Shown piece by piece: positions 34,024-42,617 of a DNA stretch of 64,000 nucleotides. This DNA comes from Microbispora catharanthi (GTDB lineage Bacteria > Actinomycetota > Actinomycetes > Streptosporangiales > Streptosporangiaceae). The position numbers and the translations under genes are program-made. Position 1 is the stretch's first letter, and every line of letters begins with the position of its first letter. The DNA is taken from contig NZ_VDMA02000010.1 of the NCBI RefSeq assembly GCF_006334915.2, positions 124,001-188,000 of the forward strand, read 5' to 3'. Under the pieces are notes generated by a model, which worked only from the letters and a program-made list of their open reading frames with translations, made no database searches and had not been told where the DNA came from.

Positions 34024-34976
34024 ATTCGGTTCCCGTCGTCGACCTGACTCCCTGGTTCTCCGGTGAGGCGGACGGCCGGGCGCGGGTGGCCGCCCAGGTC
34101 GACGCCGCGCTGCGCGAGATCGGCTTCCTGCTGGTCACCGGGCACGGCGTGCCGGCCGCGCTGCGCGAGGACGTGCGCGCCGCGGCCCGGCGGTTCTTCG
34201 CCCTGCCCGCCGAGGCGAAGCAGCGGTACGCGGCCATCGTGGGAGAGCGGGGCTGGCTGCCGCCGGGCGTCGAGGCCAACGGCTACGCCGAGGGCACGCC
34301 CACTCCGCCCGACCTCAAGGAGACCTTCGCGGTGGGCGCCGACCAGCCGATCGGCGTCCCGGAGATCGACGCCGACTGGTTCCTCGCCAACGTCTGGCCG
34401 TCCGAGGTGCCCGAACTCCAGATGCTGCTCACCCGCTACTTGGCGGAGATGCGCTCGCTGGCCGGCGAACTCCTGGTGGTCTGCGCGGCCGCTCTGGGAA
34501 TCGAGGAGGACTTCTTCGCCTCCCGGGCCGACCACCCGTCGTACACGATGAACATCAACCGCTACCCGCCGCTGTCGCAGGTGGGCGAGCCGGAGCCGGG
34601 GCAGTTCCGGATCGGGCCGCACACCGACTTCGGCACCGTGACCGTGCTCGACCGGCAGCGGGGCGTCGGCGGCCTGCAGGTCTACACGCTCGACGGCGAG
34701 TGGATCGACGCGCCGTTCGTGCCGGACTCGTTCACGATCAACATCGGCGATCTGCTGGCCCGCTGGACGGGCGACCGCTGGCGCTCCACCCGGCACCGGG
34801 TGCTCCCGCCCGACCCGTCGGCGCCGGACGAGGAGCTGATCTCGCTCATCTACTTCTACGAGTGCAACCCCCTGGCCGAGGTGGAGTCGCTCGGCCCCCC
34901 GATCGGCCGGGTCTCCTACGAGCCCGTCCGCGCGTCCGACTACCTCCTCGAGAAGCTGAGGGCGATCACCGTATGA
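34020..34976 (+). CDS. isopenicillin-N-synthase-like 2-oxoglutarate/Fe(II) oxygenase
   Basis: 318 residues. N-terminal domain of the DIOX_N type (VPVVDLTPWFSGE, IGFLLVTGHGVPAALREDVR, RRFFALPAEAKQRYA). The catalytic jelly roll has the iron ligands HTD in IGPHTDFGTVTVLD and His in RSTRHRV, where the Arg before and after fit 2-oxoglutarate binding; MNINRYPPL precedes. It overlaps the deaminase and permease genes by 4 bp each, so it works on the same substrates. Fungal thymine 7-hydroxylase belongs to this family, so a methylated pyrimidine is a reasonable substrate. This remains a hypothesis, since the family is large. Confidence 0.85.
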   Translation: MNSVPVVDLTPWFSGEADGRARVAAQVDAALREIGFLLVTGHGVPAALREDVRAAARRFFALPAEAKQRYAAIVGERGWLPPGVEANGYAEGTPTPPDLKETFAVGADQPIGVPEIDADWFLANVWPSEVPELQMLLTRYLAEMRSLAGELLVVCAAALGIEEDFFASRADHPSYTMNINRYPPLSQVGEPEPGQFRIGPHTDFGTVTVLDRQRGVGGLQVYTLDGEWIDAPFVPDSFTINIGDLLARWTGDRWRSTRHRVLPPDPSAPDEELISLIYFYECNPLAEVESLGPPIGRVSYEPVRASDYLLEKLRAITV

Positions 34977-36364
34977 CAGTTCTGGAACCCCCCGAAGTCG
35001 CCGTACGCGAGGGCCGGTACGGCGACAAGGTCGCCGCGATCGAGCCGGGCGGCATCGAGTTCATCCCCCTCTCCGAGCGCCACGGCAGGCCCCGGCAGCT
35101 CTTCTGGACGTGGACCTCGCCGAACCTGGAGTTCGCCACGATCTTCCTCGGGGTCCTCGCCGTGGCGGCGTTCGGGCTGGGCTTCTGGCAGGCCGTGCTC
35201 GCCGTCGTCGTGGGCAGCGGCCTCGGGGCCCTCACCCACGGCGTGCTGTCGGCCAGGGGCGTGAGTGCGGGGCTGCCGCAGATGGTGCTCGGCAGGCTGC
35301 CGTTCGGCTATTGGGGCAACGTCATCCCTTCGGCGTTCAACTCCGTCGCCGCCGGAATCGGCTGGTTCGCGGTCAACAGCGTGAGCGGCGCGCTCGCGCT
35401 GAACACGCTGACGGGTCTGCCGGGCTGGGCCTGTCTGCTGATCGTCGTCGCGGTCATGGTGGTGCTCGGGTTCTTCGGCCACAACCTCGTGCAGGCCTTC
35501 GAGAAGTACGCGTTCCCGGTTCTCGCGGTGATCTTCGCGGTCACCTCCGTGATCATCCTGTCGAAGGCCGAGCCGGGCTACGCGGGCAGCGGGGGAGGGC
35601 CCGGCGGCTTCCTGCTGACCGTGGGCGCCACGTTCGGCTACGCGGCCGGCTGGAACCCGTACGCCGCCGACTACACGCGGTACCTGCCGCAGGACGCGAG
35701 CAGGCGGGCCACCGGCTTGTCGGCGGGCCTCGGCGTGTTCGTGTCGTGCGTGCTGCTGGAGGTCGTCGGCGCGGCGTCCGTGACGATCGGGGGCGGCGAC
35801 GCCCTCGGGCAGCCCACCTCGGCGTTCACCGGCCACCTGCCCGCGCTCGTGGCGAACCTGACGCTGCTCGCGATCGCCCTCGGGGCCGTGTCGGCCAACG
35901 CGCTCAACGTCTACTCGGGTGCGATGTCGCTGCTCGCCCTCGGCGTACGGCTGCCGCTGACGATGCGGCGGGCCATCGTCGCGCTGGCCTGCGGCGTGAT
36001 CGGCTTTGCGGTGGCGCTGTCGGGCCTGGAGGACGCCGGGCACAAGTATGAGGCGTTCCTGCTGGTCATCGCGTATTGGATCGGCCCCTGGCTGGGCGTG
36101 GTGCTGACGGACATGCTGCTGCGGCGCGGCCAGGACGTCCGCGCGCTCGAACCGCTCATGTTCGACCGGCGGCACGCCAACTGGGCCGGGCCTGTCGCGA
36201 TGGTGGCGGGGGTCGTCCTGTCGGTCTGGCTGTTCTCCAATCAGGAGCAGTACGTCGGCGTGGTGCCGCGCAGCGTGCCCCAGGTGGGGGACATCGCGTT
36301 CGAGGCCGGGTTCCTCATCTCCGCCGGGCTCTATCTCGCGCTGAAGCCCCTGCGGCGCGGCTGA
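34973..36364 (+). CDS. NCS1-type nucleobase permease
   Basis: 463 residues with about 12 hydrophobic helices. NCS1 purine/cytosine permease marks: SPNLEFATIFLGVLAVAAFGLGFWQA in helix 1, GLPQMVLGRLPFGYWGNVIPSAFNSVAAGIGWFAVNS, and ATFGYAAGWNPYAADYTRYLP. The start overlaps the oxygenase stop as ATGA. It imports a nucleobase or related heterocycle with H+ or Na+ into the cytoplasm for the deaminase. Within the family it is nearest in appearance to the cytosine permeases, though the exact base cannot be read. Last gene of the PucR-controlled operon. Confidence 0.9.
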   Translation: MTVLEPPEVAVREGRYGDKVAAIEPGGIEFIPLSERHGRPRQLFWTWTSPNLEFATIFLGVLAVAAFGLGFWQAVLAVVVGSGLGALTHGVLSARGVSAGLPQMVLGRLPFGYWGNVIPSAFNSVAAGIGWFAVNSVSGALALNTLTGLPGWACLLIVVAVMVVLGFFGHNLVQAFEKYAFPVLAVIFAVTSVIILSKAEPGYAGSGGGPGGFLLTVGATFGYAAGWNPYAADYTRYLPQDASRRATGLSAGLGVFVSCVLLEVVGAASVTIGGGDALGQPTSAFTGHLPALVANLTLLAIALGAVSANALNVYSGAMSLLALGVRLPLTMRRAIVALACGVIGFAVALSGLEDAGHKYEAFLLVIAYWIGPWLGVVLTDMLLRRGQDVRALEPLMFDRRHANWAGPVAMVAGVVLSVWLFSNQEQYVGVVPRSVPQVGDIAFEAGFLISAGLYLALKPLRRG

Positions 36365-36507
36365 ACGGGCTCCGGGCCGCTCCCCGGCGTGCACTCTCCG
36401 TGCATATTCGACCCACCCACGGGTACCCATCGTAGCCAGTTACTGATTGAATGTGACTAACTACGCATTGTGGGGCGAGCTGTTCAGCTCGGACAGGGGG
36501 CGGAACG

Positions 36508-37245
36508 ATGAGCGTTGGTGCTGTTTTGGCCGAAGCCCGTGAGCGCGCCGGGCTGACCGTGCGTCAGCTCAGCGAGCGCACGCGGATCCGCGAGACCGTC
36601 ATCGAACGCTTCGAGCGCGACGACTTCTCGGTGGGCGACTTCTACGCGCGCGGGCACATCCGGACCATCGCCTCCGACCTCGGCCTGGACCCGGACGAGA
36701 TCCTGCGGCAGTACGAGCAGGAGAACGCCGACATCGCGTCACCGGTCAAGGCGTCGGCGGTGTTCAGGGGCGACGTGGGGGAGCGGGCCCGCAGGGCCCC
36801 CAGCTGGACGATGGCCGTCGCGGTGGCCCTGGCCATCGTCGCGGTCGTCGTCGTCGCGCGGATGCTCGGGGGCTCCGGCGGGAAGACGGGCCCGACGGCC
36901 GCCCAGCTCCCGGTGACCGCGCCGCACGCGCACGCGCGTCACGACAAGGGCCACGAGAAGAAGACCCTCGAGGAGGCCGTCGCGCCCGGCCTCGTGGTCG
37001 TGAAGGTCACCGCGCGCAAGCCGGCCTACCTCAACGTGAGAGACGCCAAGGGCCACGAGATCTTCCAGGGGACGCTGCCCGAGGGGAAGACCACGACCTA
37101 TTCGGCCAAGGACCGGATGAAGGTGACCATCGGCGACGCGGGGGCGGTGCGGCTGGAGGTCAACGGAAGGGACCTCGGCACGCCCGGCAAGGACGGCCAG
37201 ATGATCCGGCGGACCTTCGACGCGGGCGGCCCGAGTCCCCGTTAA
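36508..37245 (+). CDS. RodZ-like membrane protein with helix-turn-helix
   Basis: 245 residues. Cytoplasmic N-terminal XRE-like helix-turn-helix of RodZ type (LAEARERAGLTVRQLSERTRIRETVIERFERDDF and YARGHIRTIASDLGLD, about 5-70). A single membrane helix follows at about 97-117 (MAVAVALAIVAVVVVARML), then a His-rich stretch and a C-terminal DUF4115-like domain (AYLNVRDAKGHEIFQGTLPEGKTTTYSAKDRM). RodZ links cell-shape machinery to the membrane in rods; in actinobacteria the role is unclear. It precedes rimO by 30 bp, as in many actinobacteria. Confidence 0.85.
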   Translation: MSVGAVLAEARERAGLTVRQLSERTRIRETVIERFERDDFSVGDFYARGHIRTIASDLGLDPDEILRQYEQENADIASPVKASAVFRGDVGERARRAPSWTMAVAVALAIVAVVVVARMLGGSGGKTGPTAAQLPVTAPHAHARHDKGHEKKTLEEAVAPGLVVVKVTARKPAYLNVRDAKGHEIFQGTLPEGKTTTYSAKDRMKVTIGDAGAVRLEVNGRDLGTPGKDGQMIRRTFDAGGPSPR

Positions 37246-37275
37246 TCGCCGACTGCCGATACCGTAGTTCGCATC

Positions 37276-38688
37276 ATGTCTTCTCGCCGAACCGTATCGC
37301 TGATCACGCTGGGCTGCGCCCGCAACGAGGTCGACTCCGAGGAGCTGGCCGCGCGGCTGGAGGCCGCCGGCTGGCACACCGATGACGACGATCCCGACGT
37401 CGTCGTCGTCAACACGTGCGGCTTCATCGATTCGGCGAAGAAGGACTCCATCGACACCCTGCTCGCCGCGGCCGACTCGGGCGCGAAGGTGGTGGCGGCG
37501 GGCTGCATGGCCGAACGGTACGGCGCGCAGCTCGCCGACGCCCTGCCCGAGGCGACCGTGATCTCCTTCGACGACTACGCCGAGATCGGGGAGCGTCTCG
37601 ACGACGTCCTCGCGGGCAGGACGCTGGTCCCGCACTCGCCGCGGGACCGCCGCACGCTCCTGCCGATCACGCCGGTGGAGCGCGCGGCCGCCCGGGCCCA
37701 CATTCCCGGTCACGCCCAAGAGGACCCGCTGCCGGAGGGCGTCGCCCCCGCCAGCGGCCCGCGCATGCTGCGCAAGCGGCTCGGCTCGGGGCCGGTGGCC
37801 TCGCTGAAGCTCGCGTCGGGCTGCGACCGGCGCTGCACGTTCTGCGCGATCCCGGCCTTCCGCGGCTCGTACGTCTCGCGCCGCCCGGAGGACCTGCTCG
37901 CCGAGGCCGCCTGGCTGGCCGGGCAGGGCGTCAGGGAGCTCGTGCTGGTCAGCGAGAACTCCACGTCGTACGGCAAGGACCTGGGCGACCTGCGCGCACT
38001 GGAGAAGCTGCTGCCCCCGCTGGCCGCGACCGAGGGCATCGAGCGGGTGCGGGTCAGCTACCTGCAGCCCGCCGAGCTGCGGCCCGGGCTGCTCGACGTG
38101 ATCGCCTCCACCGAGGGGGTCGCGCCCTACTTCGACCTGTCCTTCCAGCACGCCAGCGGGACCGTGCTGCGGCGGATGCGGCGCTTCGGCGACCCCAAGC
38201 GGTTCCTCGACCTGCTCGCGCAGATCCGTGACCGCGCGCCCGAGGCGGGCATCAGGTCCAACTTCATCGTGGGGTTCCCGGGGGAGACCCAGGAGGAGTT
38301 CGACGAACTGGTGGGCTTCCTGGAGGAGGCCAGGCTGGACGTCATCGGCGTCTTCGGCTACTCCGACGAGGAGGGCACCGAGGCGTACGGCTTCGAGGGC
38401 AAACTCGACCAGGACGTGATCGAGGAGCGGGTCGCGACGCTGACCGAGCTCGCCGAGGAGCTGACCGCCCAGCGGGCCGAGGAGCGCATCGGCACCGAGC
38501 TGGAGGTCCTGATCGAGGAGGACCTCGGGGACGGCGGCTACGAGGGCCGGGCGGCGCACCAGGGCCCCGAGGTGGACGGTGCGGTCACGGTCCAGGGGAT
38601 CGGCCTGGTTCCCGGCCAGATCGTCCAAGCGGTCGCCGTCGACTCCGAGGGGGTCGACCTCATCGCCCGGATCAAGGCAGGCACATGA
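37276..38688 (+). CDS. rimO: ribosomal protein S12 methylthiotransferase
   Basis: 470 residues. Radical SAM enzyme adding a methylthio group to Asp of ribosomal protein S12. The N-terminal UPF0004 domain has [15 protein letters not shown] and [15 protein letters not shown] with cysteines for the first iron-sulfur cluster. The radical SAM motif CDRRCTFC near residue 181 follows, then [19 protein letters not shown] domain closes the protein (about 400-470, [28 protein letters not shown]). The stop overlaps pgsA as ATGA. Confidence 0.95.
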   Translation: MSSRRTVSLITLGCARNEVDSEELAARLEAAGWHTDDDDPDVVVVNTCGFIDSAKKDSIDTLLAAADSGAKVVAAGCMAERYGAQLADALPEATVISFDDYAEIGERLDDVLAGRTLVPHSPRDRRTLLPITPVERAAARAHIPGHAQEDPLPEGVAPASGPRMLRKRLGSGPVASLKLASGCDRRCTFCAIPAFRGSYVSRRPEDLLAEAAWLAGQGVRELVLVSENSTSYGKDLGDLRALEKLLPPLAATEGIERVRVSYLQPAELRPGLLDVIASTEGVAPYFDLSFQHASGTVLRRMRRFGDPKRFLDLLAQIRDRAPEAGIRSNFIVGFPGETQEEFDELVGFLEEARLDVIGVFGYSDEEGTEAYGFEGKLDQDVIEERVATLTELAEELTAQRAEERIGTELEVLIEEDLGDGGYEGRAAHQGPEVDGAVTVQGIGLVPGQIVQAVAVDSEGVDLIARIKAGT

Positions 38689-39407
38689 CGGAGCGCGGTG
38701 AGCCGCCGGTGGACGTGGCGGGCCCGGGAGAGGTGACACCGGAGCCCGCGGCGCCGCCGGTCGCCGCCGTGCCCGTCGCGCCGGTGGCGATACCGGCGTC
38801 CGCCGACGTGGCCGGAGCGGTCGCAGGAGAGGGCGCCGGAGACGGCACGGTCCGCCACGTCAGCACCTGGAACATCGCGAACGTCCTGACCATCGCCCGG
38901 CTGGCGATCGTCCCCGTCTTCACCGTCTTCCTGTTCGCCGAGGGGGAGGGCTGGCGCCTGGCGGCCCTCGGCGTCTTCCTGCTCGCGTCCCTCACCGACC
39001 AGCTCGACGGCTGGCTCGCCAGGAAGTACGCGCTGATCACCGACTTCGGGAAGATCGCCGATCCGATCGCGGACAAGGCACTGATCGGCGCCGCACTGCT
39101 CAGCCTGTCGTACCTCGGCGAGATCCCGTGGTGGGTCACCCTGGTGATCGTCGCCCGCGAGGCAGGGGTCACGCTGCTGCGCTTCCTCGTGATCCGGCAC
39201 GGGGTTATCCCGGCCAGTTACGGGGGCAAGGTGAAGACCGTGTTGCAGATCGTGGCCATCGCGCTCTACATCGTGCCGGGGGTGCCGGATCTGATCAGGT
39301 GGGTGGCCATGGGCCTCGCCCTGGTGGTCACGGTGGGGACCGGCGCCGACTACGTGGTGCGGGCGGTGCGGCTGCGGCAGGTGGCGAGGAGCGCGCGAAG
39401 CCGATGA
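38685..39407 (+). CDS. pgsA: CDP-diacylglycerol-glycerol-3-phosphate 3-phosphatidyltransferase
   Basis: 240 residues. Membrane enzyme making phosphatidylglycerol phosphate from CDP-diacylglycerol and glycerol 3-phosphate. Signature [11 protein letters not shown]...[12 protein letters not shown] carries the D-G-x2-A-R and G-x3-D-x3-D residues. Core starts at [17 protein letters not shown] and has five to six helices. The first 60 or so residues form a Pro/Ala/Val-rich extension not usual for PgsA; the 4-bp overlap with rimO supports that start, and no better one is seen. The stop overlaps cinA by ATGA. Confidence 0.92.
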   Translation: MTERGEPPVDVAGPGEVTPEPAAPPVAAVPVAPVAIPASADVAGAVAGEGAGDGTVRHVSTWNIANVLTIARLAIVPVFTVFLFAEGEGWRLAALGVFLLASLTDQLDGWLARKYALITDFGKIADPIADKALIGAALLSLSYLGEIPWWVTLVIVAREAGVTLLRFLVIRHGVIPASYGGKVKTVLQIVAIALYIVPGVPDLIRWVAMGLALVVTVGTGADYVVRAVRLRQVARSARSR

Positions 39408-39898
39408 TGGGCGTGGCGAGCGAGGTGCTGTCCCTGCTGGTTCGCCAGGGCGCGACGGTCGCCGTGGCGGAGTCGCTCACGGGCGGCCTGATCGGGGCCG
39501 CGATGACCGGTCCGATGGGGGCCTCGGCCGCCTTCCGGGGCGGGGTGATCGCCTACGCCACGGATCTCAAGGCGAGCGTCCTCGACGTGCCGTCCGACCT
39601 CCTCGGCAGGGAGGGAGCGGTGCACCCGGACGTGGCCGCGGCCATGGCCACGGGAGTGCGCAAGCTCGCGGACTCCGACTACGGCCTGGCGGTGACCGGG
39701 GTCGCCGGCCCCGATCCCCAGGACGGCAAGCCGGTCGGCACGGTCCACATCGCGCTGGCGGGACCGGGAGAGCGGCTCTGGCACCGCGACCTGCGCTTGA
39801 CCGGAGACAGGGACGGGATCAGAACTGCCACCTGTCAGGAGGCGTTGACCCTGCTGGAAGGTGTGCTGAAGGCAAATTTGGGGGAACATTCGGGGTGA
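39404..39898 (+). CDS. cinA: CinA C-terminal domain protein (nicotinamide-nucleotide amidase type)
   Basis: 164 residues, only the PncC-like domain, as usual for actinobacteria. Motifs: [17 protein letters not shown] at the N-terminus and [17 protein letters not shown], then [18 protein letters not shown] and [26 protein letters not shown]. It probably hydrolyses NMN to nicotinate mononucleotide in NAD recycling. It overlaps pgsA by ATGA and ends about 250 bp before clgR. An ATGATG gives two adjacent start options. Confidence 0.92.
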   Translation: MMGVASEVLSLLVRQGATVAVAESLTGGLIGAAMTGPMGASAAFRGGVIAYATDLKASVLDVPSDLLGREGAVHPDVAAAMATGVRKLADSDYGLAVTGVAGPDPQDGKPVGTVHIALAGPGERLWHRDLRLTGDRDGIRTATCQEALTLLEGVLKANLGEHSG

Positions 39899-40151
39899 TT
39901 ACCGCGTTACGTCCCCAGCGAACATGCTCGCCTCGGTCTGCCGCGGTGTCGCCCTCTACAGGTACGGTGGAGCTGTGAGTGAGGTCCGTGAGCCAACGGC
40001 GAGGAGCAAGACAGGCGCACGCCCGGCGAAGGGGCCGAGCGAACCCATGATGACGGCGAGGCGTATGTACGAAGGGCAGACGAAGAAGGGGCGACATGAG
40101 CCCACCGTGAGAGGCGTCGTGAAGGCGCCCCCCTTGGGGAGGGAGCGACAG

Positions 40152-40508
40152 ATGATCCTGCTGCGTCAGCTGCTCGGTGACGTGCTGCGGCGGCTGAGGG
40201 TGCGGCAGAATCGCACCCTTCGCGAGGTCTCCACTCTGGCGCGTGTCTCACTCGGCTATCTGTCCGAGGTCGAGCGCGGTCAGAAGGAAGCCTCCTCCGA
40301 ACTGCTCGCCTCGATCTGCGGCGCGCTCGGGGTCCCGCTGTCCCAGGTGTTGCGCGAGGTGTCCGACCAGTTCGCGCTGGCCGAACTGCAGGCCGCCCCC
40401 GTGCTGGCAGAGGTGCCTGAGCACGAGCGCCTGCCCATCCCCGAAACCGTGCCCGCAGGGCCGGAATTCGAGGGCTTCCCCGAGGTCAAGGACATGGTCG
40501 CCGCTTAG
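40152..40508 (+). CDS. clgR: ClgR-type helix-turn-helix regulator
   Basis: 118 residues from the ATG at 40152, chosen because the family starts (M)ILLRxLLGDVLR; an ATG at 39924 in frame would add 76 poorly conserved residues. The XRE domain reads [47 protein letters not shown], close to ClgR. ClgR activates clp protease and related stress genes; its C-terminus, here ending DMVAA, with two alanines, fits a ClpP degradation tag. Order rimO-pgsA-cinA-clgR is conserved in actinobacteria. RecA-recX, which often follow, are absent here. Confidence 0.9.
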   Translation: MILLRQLLGDVLRRLRVRQNRTLREVSTLARVSLGYLSEVERGQKEASSELLASICGALGVPLSQVLREVSDQFALAELQAAPVLAEVPEHERLPIPETVPAGPEFEGFPEVKDMVAA

Positions 40509-40913
40509 GCGGCGTCCCGACGCCCCGCCGCGCCGGCGGTCGGCGTCTCCACGACTTCGCCTGACCGTCCCCACAGGCCCCATAAAGACACGGCTCGATA
40601 GGACACGCCCGGCAGCAGGCCAGGCGTGGCCCCGCGCTCGCAGTCCGGCTCGACCCGGACCCGGGTGCCCTGTCCCGATCCCACGGGCGGGCGCCTGGCC
40701 CCCGCAGGCACGGTTCGCAGGCATGGTTCGCAGGCATGGTTCACAGGCACGGTTCCGTTCCGGCGTGCCCATCCGGGCCCCGTTCGCGCTCGGTCGCGCT
40801 CGTCCGCTCCCGTCTCCGCGGTCTCTTCCGCACCGCGGTCCCGCGGCGTCCTCACGTCCCTCGGTCGCGTGGCTCCCTTGTCTCCGTACGGCTGTCTTCG
40901 CTGACCGCCGTGA
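40509..40913. other. intergenic region after clgR, no gene seen
   Basis: About 400 bp with no coding sequence I can support. A small inverted repeat GGCGTC-CC-GACGCC at about 40509 may take part in ending clgR transcription. Short repeats lie at 40705-40756. Confidence 0.5.
40705..40756. repeat. four tandem 13-bp units
   Basis: CAGGCACGGTTCG and three variants follow each other without spacers (40705, 40718, 40731, 40744), differing at two or fewer positions from the unit. No spacers, so not a CRISPR array. Confidence 0.8.
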
Positions 40914-41225
40914 TCACGATGCCTGGATCTCGACCACCCTGCCGTCCGGGTCGGTCATGAGGTGCCGGCCGGGCTCCAACCGCGGCTCGGCGGTGGCGCC
41001 GTCCACATGGAGACCGAGCCGTACGGCTCCGGTTCTGCGCTCGGCGGTCGCCGGGTACAACTCGAACACGGTGCCGTCGGCCAGGACGGCGGCGTAGTGC
41101 TGCGGGCCTCGGCCGTGCCGCTCCCGGGTGAATTCGACGCCGAGTGCGCCGTAGAAGGCGCGGCACTCCTCCAGCCGATCGGTGTACAGGACGAGCAGCA
41201 TGACGCGGGCGGCGGTGGGCGGCAC
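40914..41225 (-). CDS. VOC (glyoxalase/bleomycin resistance) family protein
   Basis: 103 residues from a GTG at 41225 preceded by AAGGGGA. One vicinal-oxygen-chelate half: RVMLLVLYTDRLEECRAFYGALGVEFTRERHGRGPQHYAAVLADGTVFELYP, then HLMTDPDGRVVEIQAS. The late E in VVEIQ and the H in PQHYAA are candidate metal ligands, though the set is not complete enough to say it is an active enzyme. The frame is open upstream in antisense of the neighbour, but that part is not coding. Function not assigned; many relatives bind toxins or small ligands. Same strand as the Nei-type gene. Confidence 0.75.
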   Translation of the reverse strand: MPPTAARVMLLVLYTDRLEECRAFYGALGVEFTRERHGRGPQHYAAVLADGTVFELYPATAERRTGAVRLGLHVDGATAEPRLEPGRHLMTDPDGRVVEIQAS

Positions 41226-41266
41226 GGAATCCCCTTCGTCTCTACGCACCGCCCTATTGTCGGTTC

Positions 41267-42052
41267 TCAGTCCCGCTGGCAGGCGGGGCACCAGTAGATC
41301 AGCCGCTCGGCCGGCTGCGGTCCCATCTCCCCGCCGCTGACCGGGGCGCCGCAGCGGCGGCACGGGCGGCGTGCCCTGCCGTAGACGAGCAGCGACCGCC
41401 CGGGGCGCGGATCGCCCGTCGTCACCGGGAGCGGCGCGTCCTTGCTCGCGTCCATCAGACGGTGGGCGACCGTGACCAGCGCCTCCAGCTCGTCCTGCGG
41501 GATCGACCCCACGGGGCGCCACGGGGACATCCGCGCGGCGTACAGCGTCTCGGCCCGCCAGATCGTGCCGATGCCCGCCAGGTCGCGCTGGTCGAGCAGC
41601 GCCTCCCCGATCGTCCGTTCCGGAGCGCGCAGCAGGTTCCGTACGGCGAGGGCGGCGTCCCAGTCCGGCCCGAGCAGGTCCGGGCCGAGATGCCCCACGA
41701 CCCGCTCCTCACGGTCGGTCGGCACGAGATCGACCATCCCCAGCCGTGTGCCGACCGCCTGCCACTGGATGTTGGCGAGGATCAGCCGGACCACGTCGCC
41801 CCTCGGCGCCGGACGACCCGCCGGGCCCACGCGCCAGCTTCCCTCCATACGCAGGTGGGTGTGGACGGTGAGCCCGCCCTCCACCCGGGTCAGGAGGTGC
41901 TTGCCGCGCGAGACCGTCGTCAGCACGGTCCGGCCGCGCAGATCGGCGGTGGCGTACCGGGGCACCCGGAAGTCGCTGCGGGTCAGCCTCCGGCCGTCGA
42001 GGGCCTGCCTGAGCCGCTTGGCGGTCCGGTAGACGGCGTCACCCTCCGGCAC
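41267..42052 (-). CDS. Fpg/Nei family DNA glycosylase (endonuclease VIII type)
   Basis: 261 residues. Bifunctional glycosylase/lyase removing oxidised pyrimidines. The N-terminal MPEGDAVYRTAKRL gives the catalytic Pro2-Glu3, typical of Nei (GD rather than LPE). Middle residues have RGKHLLTRVEGGLTVHTHLRMEGSW, and ALLDQRDLAGIGTIWRAE holds the helix-two-turn-helix. The C-terminal zinc finger CRRCGAPV...YWCPACQRD is complete. It is of the actinobacterial Nei2-like type. Nei gene follows the Rrf2 regulator by 34 bp. Confidence 0.92.
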   Translation of the reverse strand: MPEGDAVYRTAKRLRQALDGRRLTRSDFRVPRYATADLRGRTVLTTVSRGKHLLTRVEGGLTVHTHLRMEGSWRVGPAGRPAPRGDVVRLILANIQWQAVGTRLGMVDLVPTDREERVVGHLGPDLLGPDWDAALAVRNLLRAPERTIGEALLDQRDLAGIGTIWRAETLYAARMSPWRPVGSIPQDELEALVTVAHRLMDASKDAPLPVTTGDPRPGRSLLVYGRARRPCRRCGAPVSGGEMGPQPAERLIYWCPACQRD

Positions 42053-42086
42053 GGCTCTCCTCCCGGGAGGATCGGGTTCAGGCGGC

Positions 42087-42551
42087 TCACACGGGCATGT
42101 GTGAGTCCCACGCCGCCGGGTCGGCGGCGAGCTCGGTCACTCGGTCCGGCAGCTCGCCCTTGGCGATCTGCTCCAGGGTGACCTCTTCGAGGATGGCCCG
42201 CTCACTCGCCCGCAGCGCGATCCACACCTGCTGCAGCGCCTGGGCGGCGCCCTGGTAGCCGACGTGCTCGGGCCGCTCGCCCCGCACGTTGGCCAGCGGC
42301 CCGTCCACCGCGCGGATCACGTCGGCGAGCGAGATCTGACTGGCCGGCCGTGCCAGGACATAGCCCCCCTCTGGGCCCCGCTGCCCGCGCACCAGTCCGG
42401 CGCGGCGCATCTGCAGCAGGATGTTCTCCAGATATTTGGGGGGCATCTCCTGCTCCTTGGCCAGCTCGCCCACCGTGGTGGGTCCCTCACCCGCCGCGGC
42501 GAGTTCGGCGGCGGCACGGAGGGCGTAGTCGACACGGGCAGAAAGTCGCAT
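42087..42551 (-). CDS. Rrf2 family regulator without cysteines
   Basis: 154 residues. Winged helix with MRLSARVDYALRAAAELAAAGEGP, TVGELAKEQEMPPKYLENILLQMRRAGLVRGQRGPEGGYVLARPASQISLADVIRAVDG, then a dimerisation helix (QQVWIALRASERAILEEVTLEQIAKG). The [2Fe-2S]-type cysteines of IscR/NsrR/RsrR are absent; in fact the whole protein contains no cysteine. It is therefore more like CymR or uncharacterised Rrf2 proteins, with an unknown signal. Upstream of the Nei-type glycosylase on the same strand, which might be its target. Confidence 0.9.
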   Translation of the reverse strand: MRLSARVDYALRAAAELAAAGEGPTTVGELAKEQEMPPKYLENILLQMRRAGLVRGQRGPEGGYVLARPASQISLADVIRAVDGPLANVRGERPEHVGYQGAAQALQQVWIALRASERAILEEVTLEQIAKGELPDRVTELAADPAAWDSHMPV

Positions 42552-42617
42552 GTAGTCGATTATCCCGCCTGGTTGGCATCGGTAGGACGCCCGCCCGCCA
42601 ACACGGCCCGGCCGGGC

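Noticed and set aside
40705-40756. CRISPR-like short repeats
   Set aside because: Units are 13 bp in direct tandem with no spacers and no cas genes nearby.
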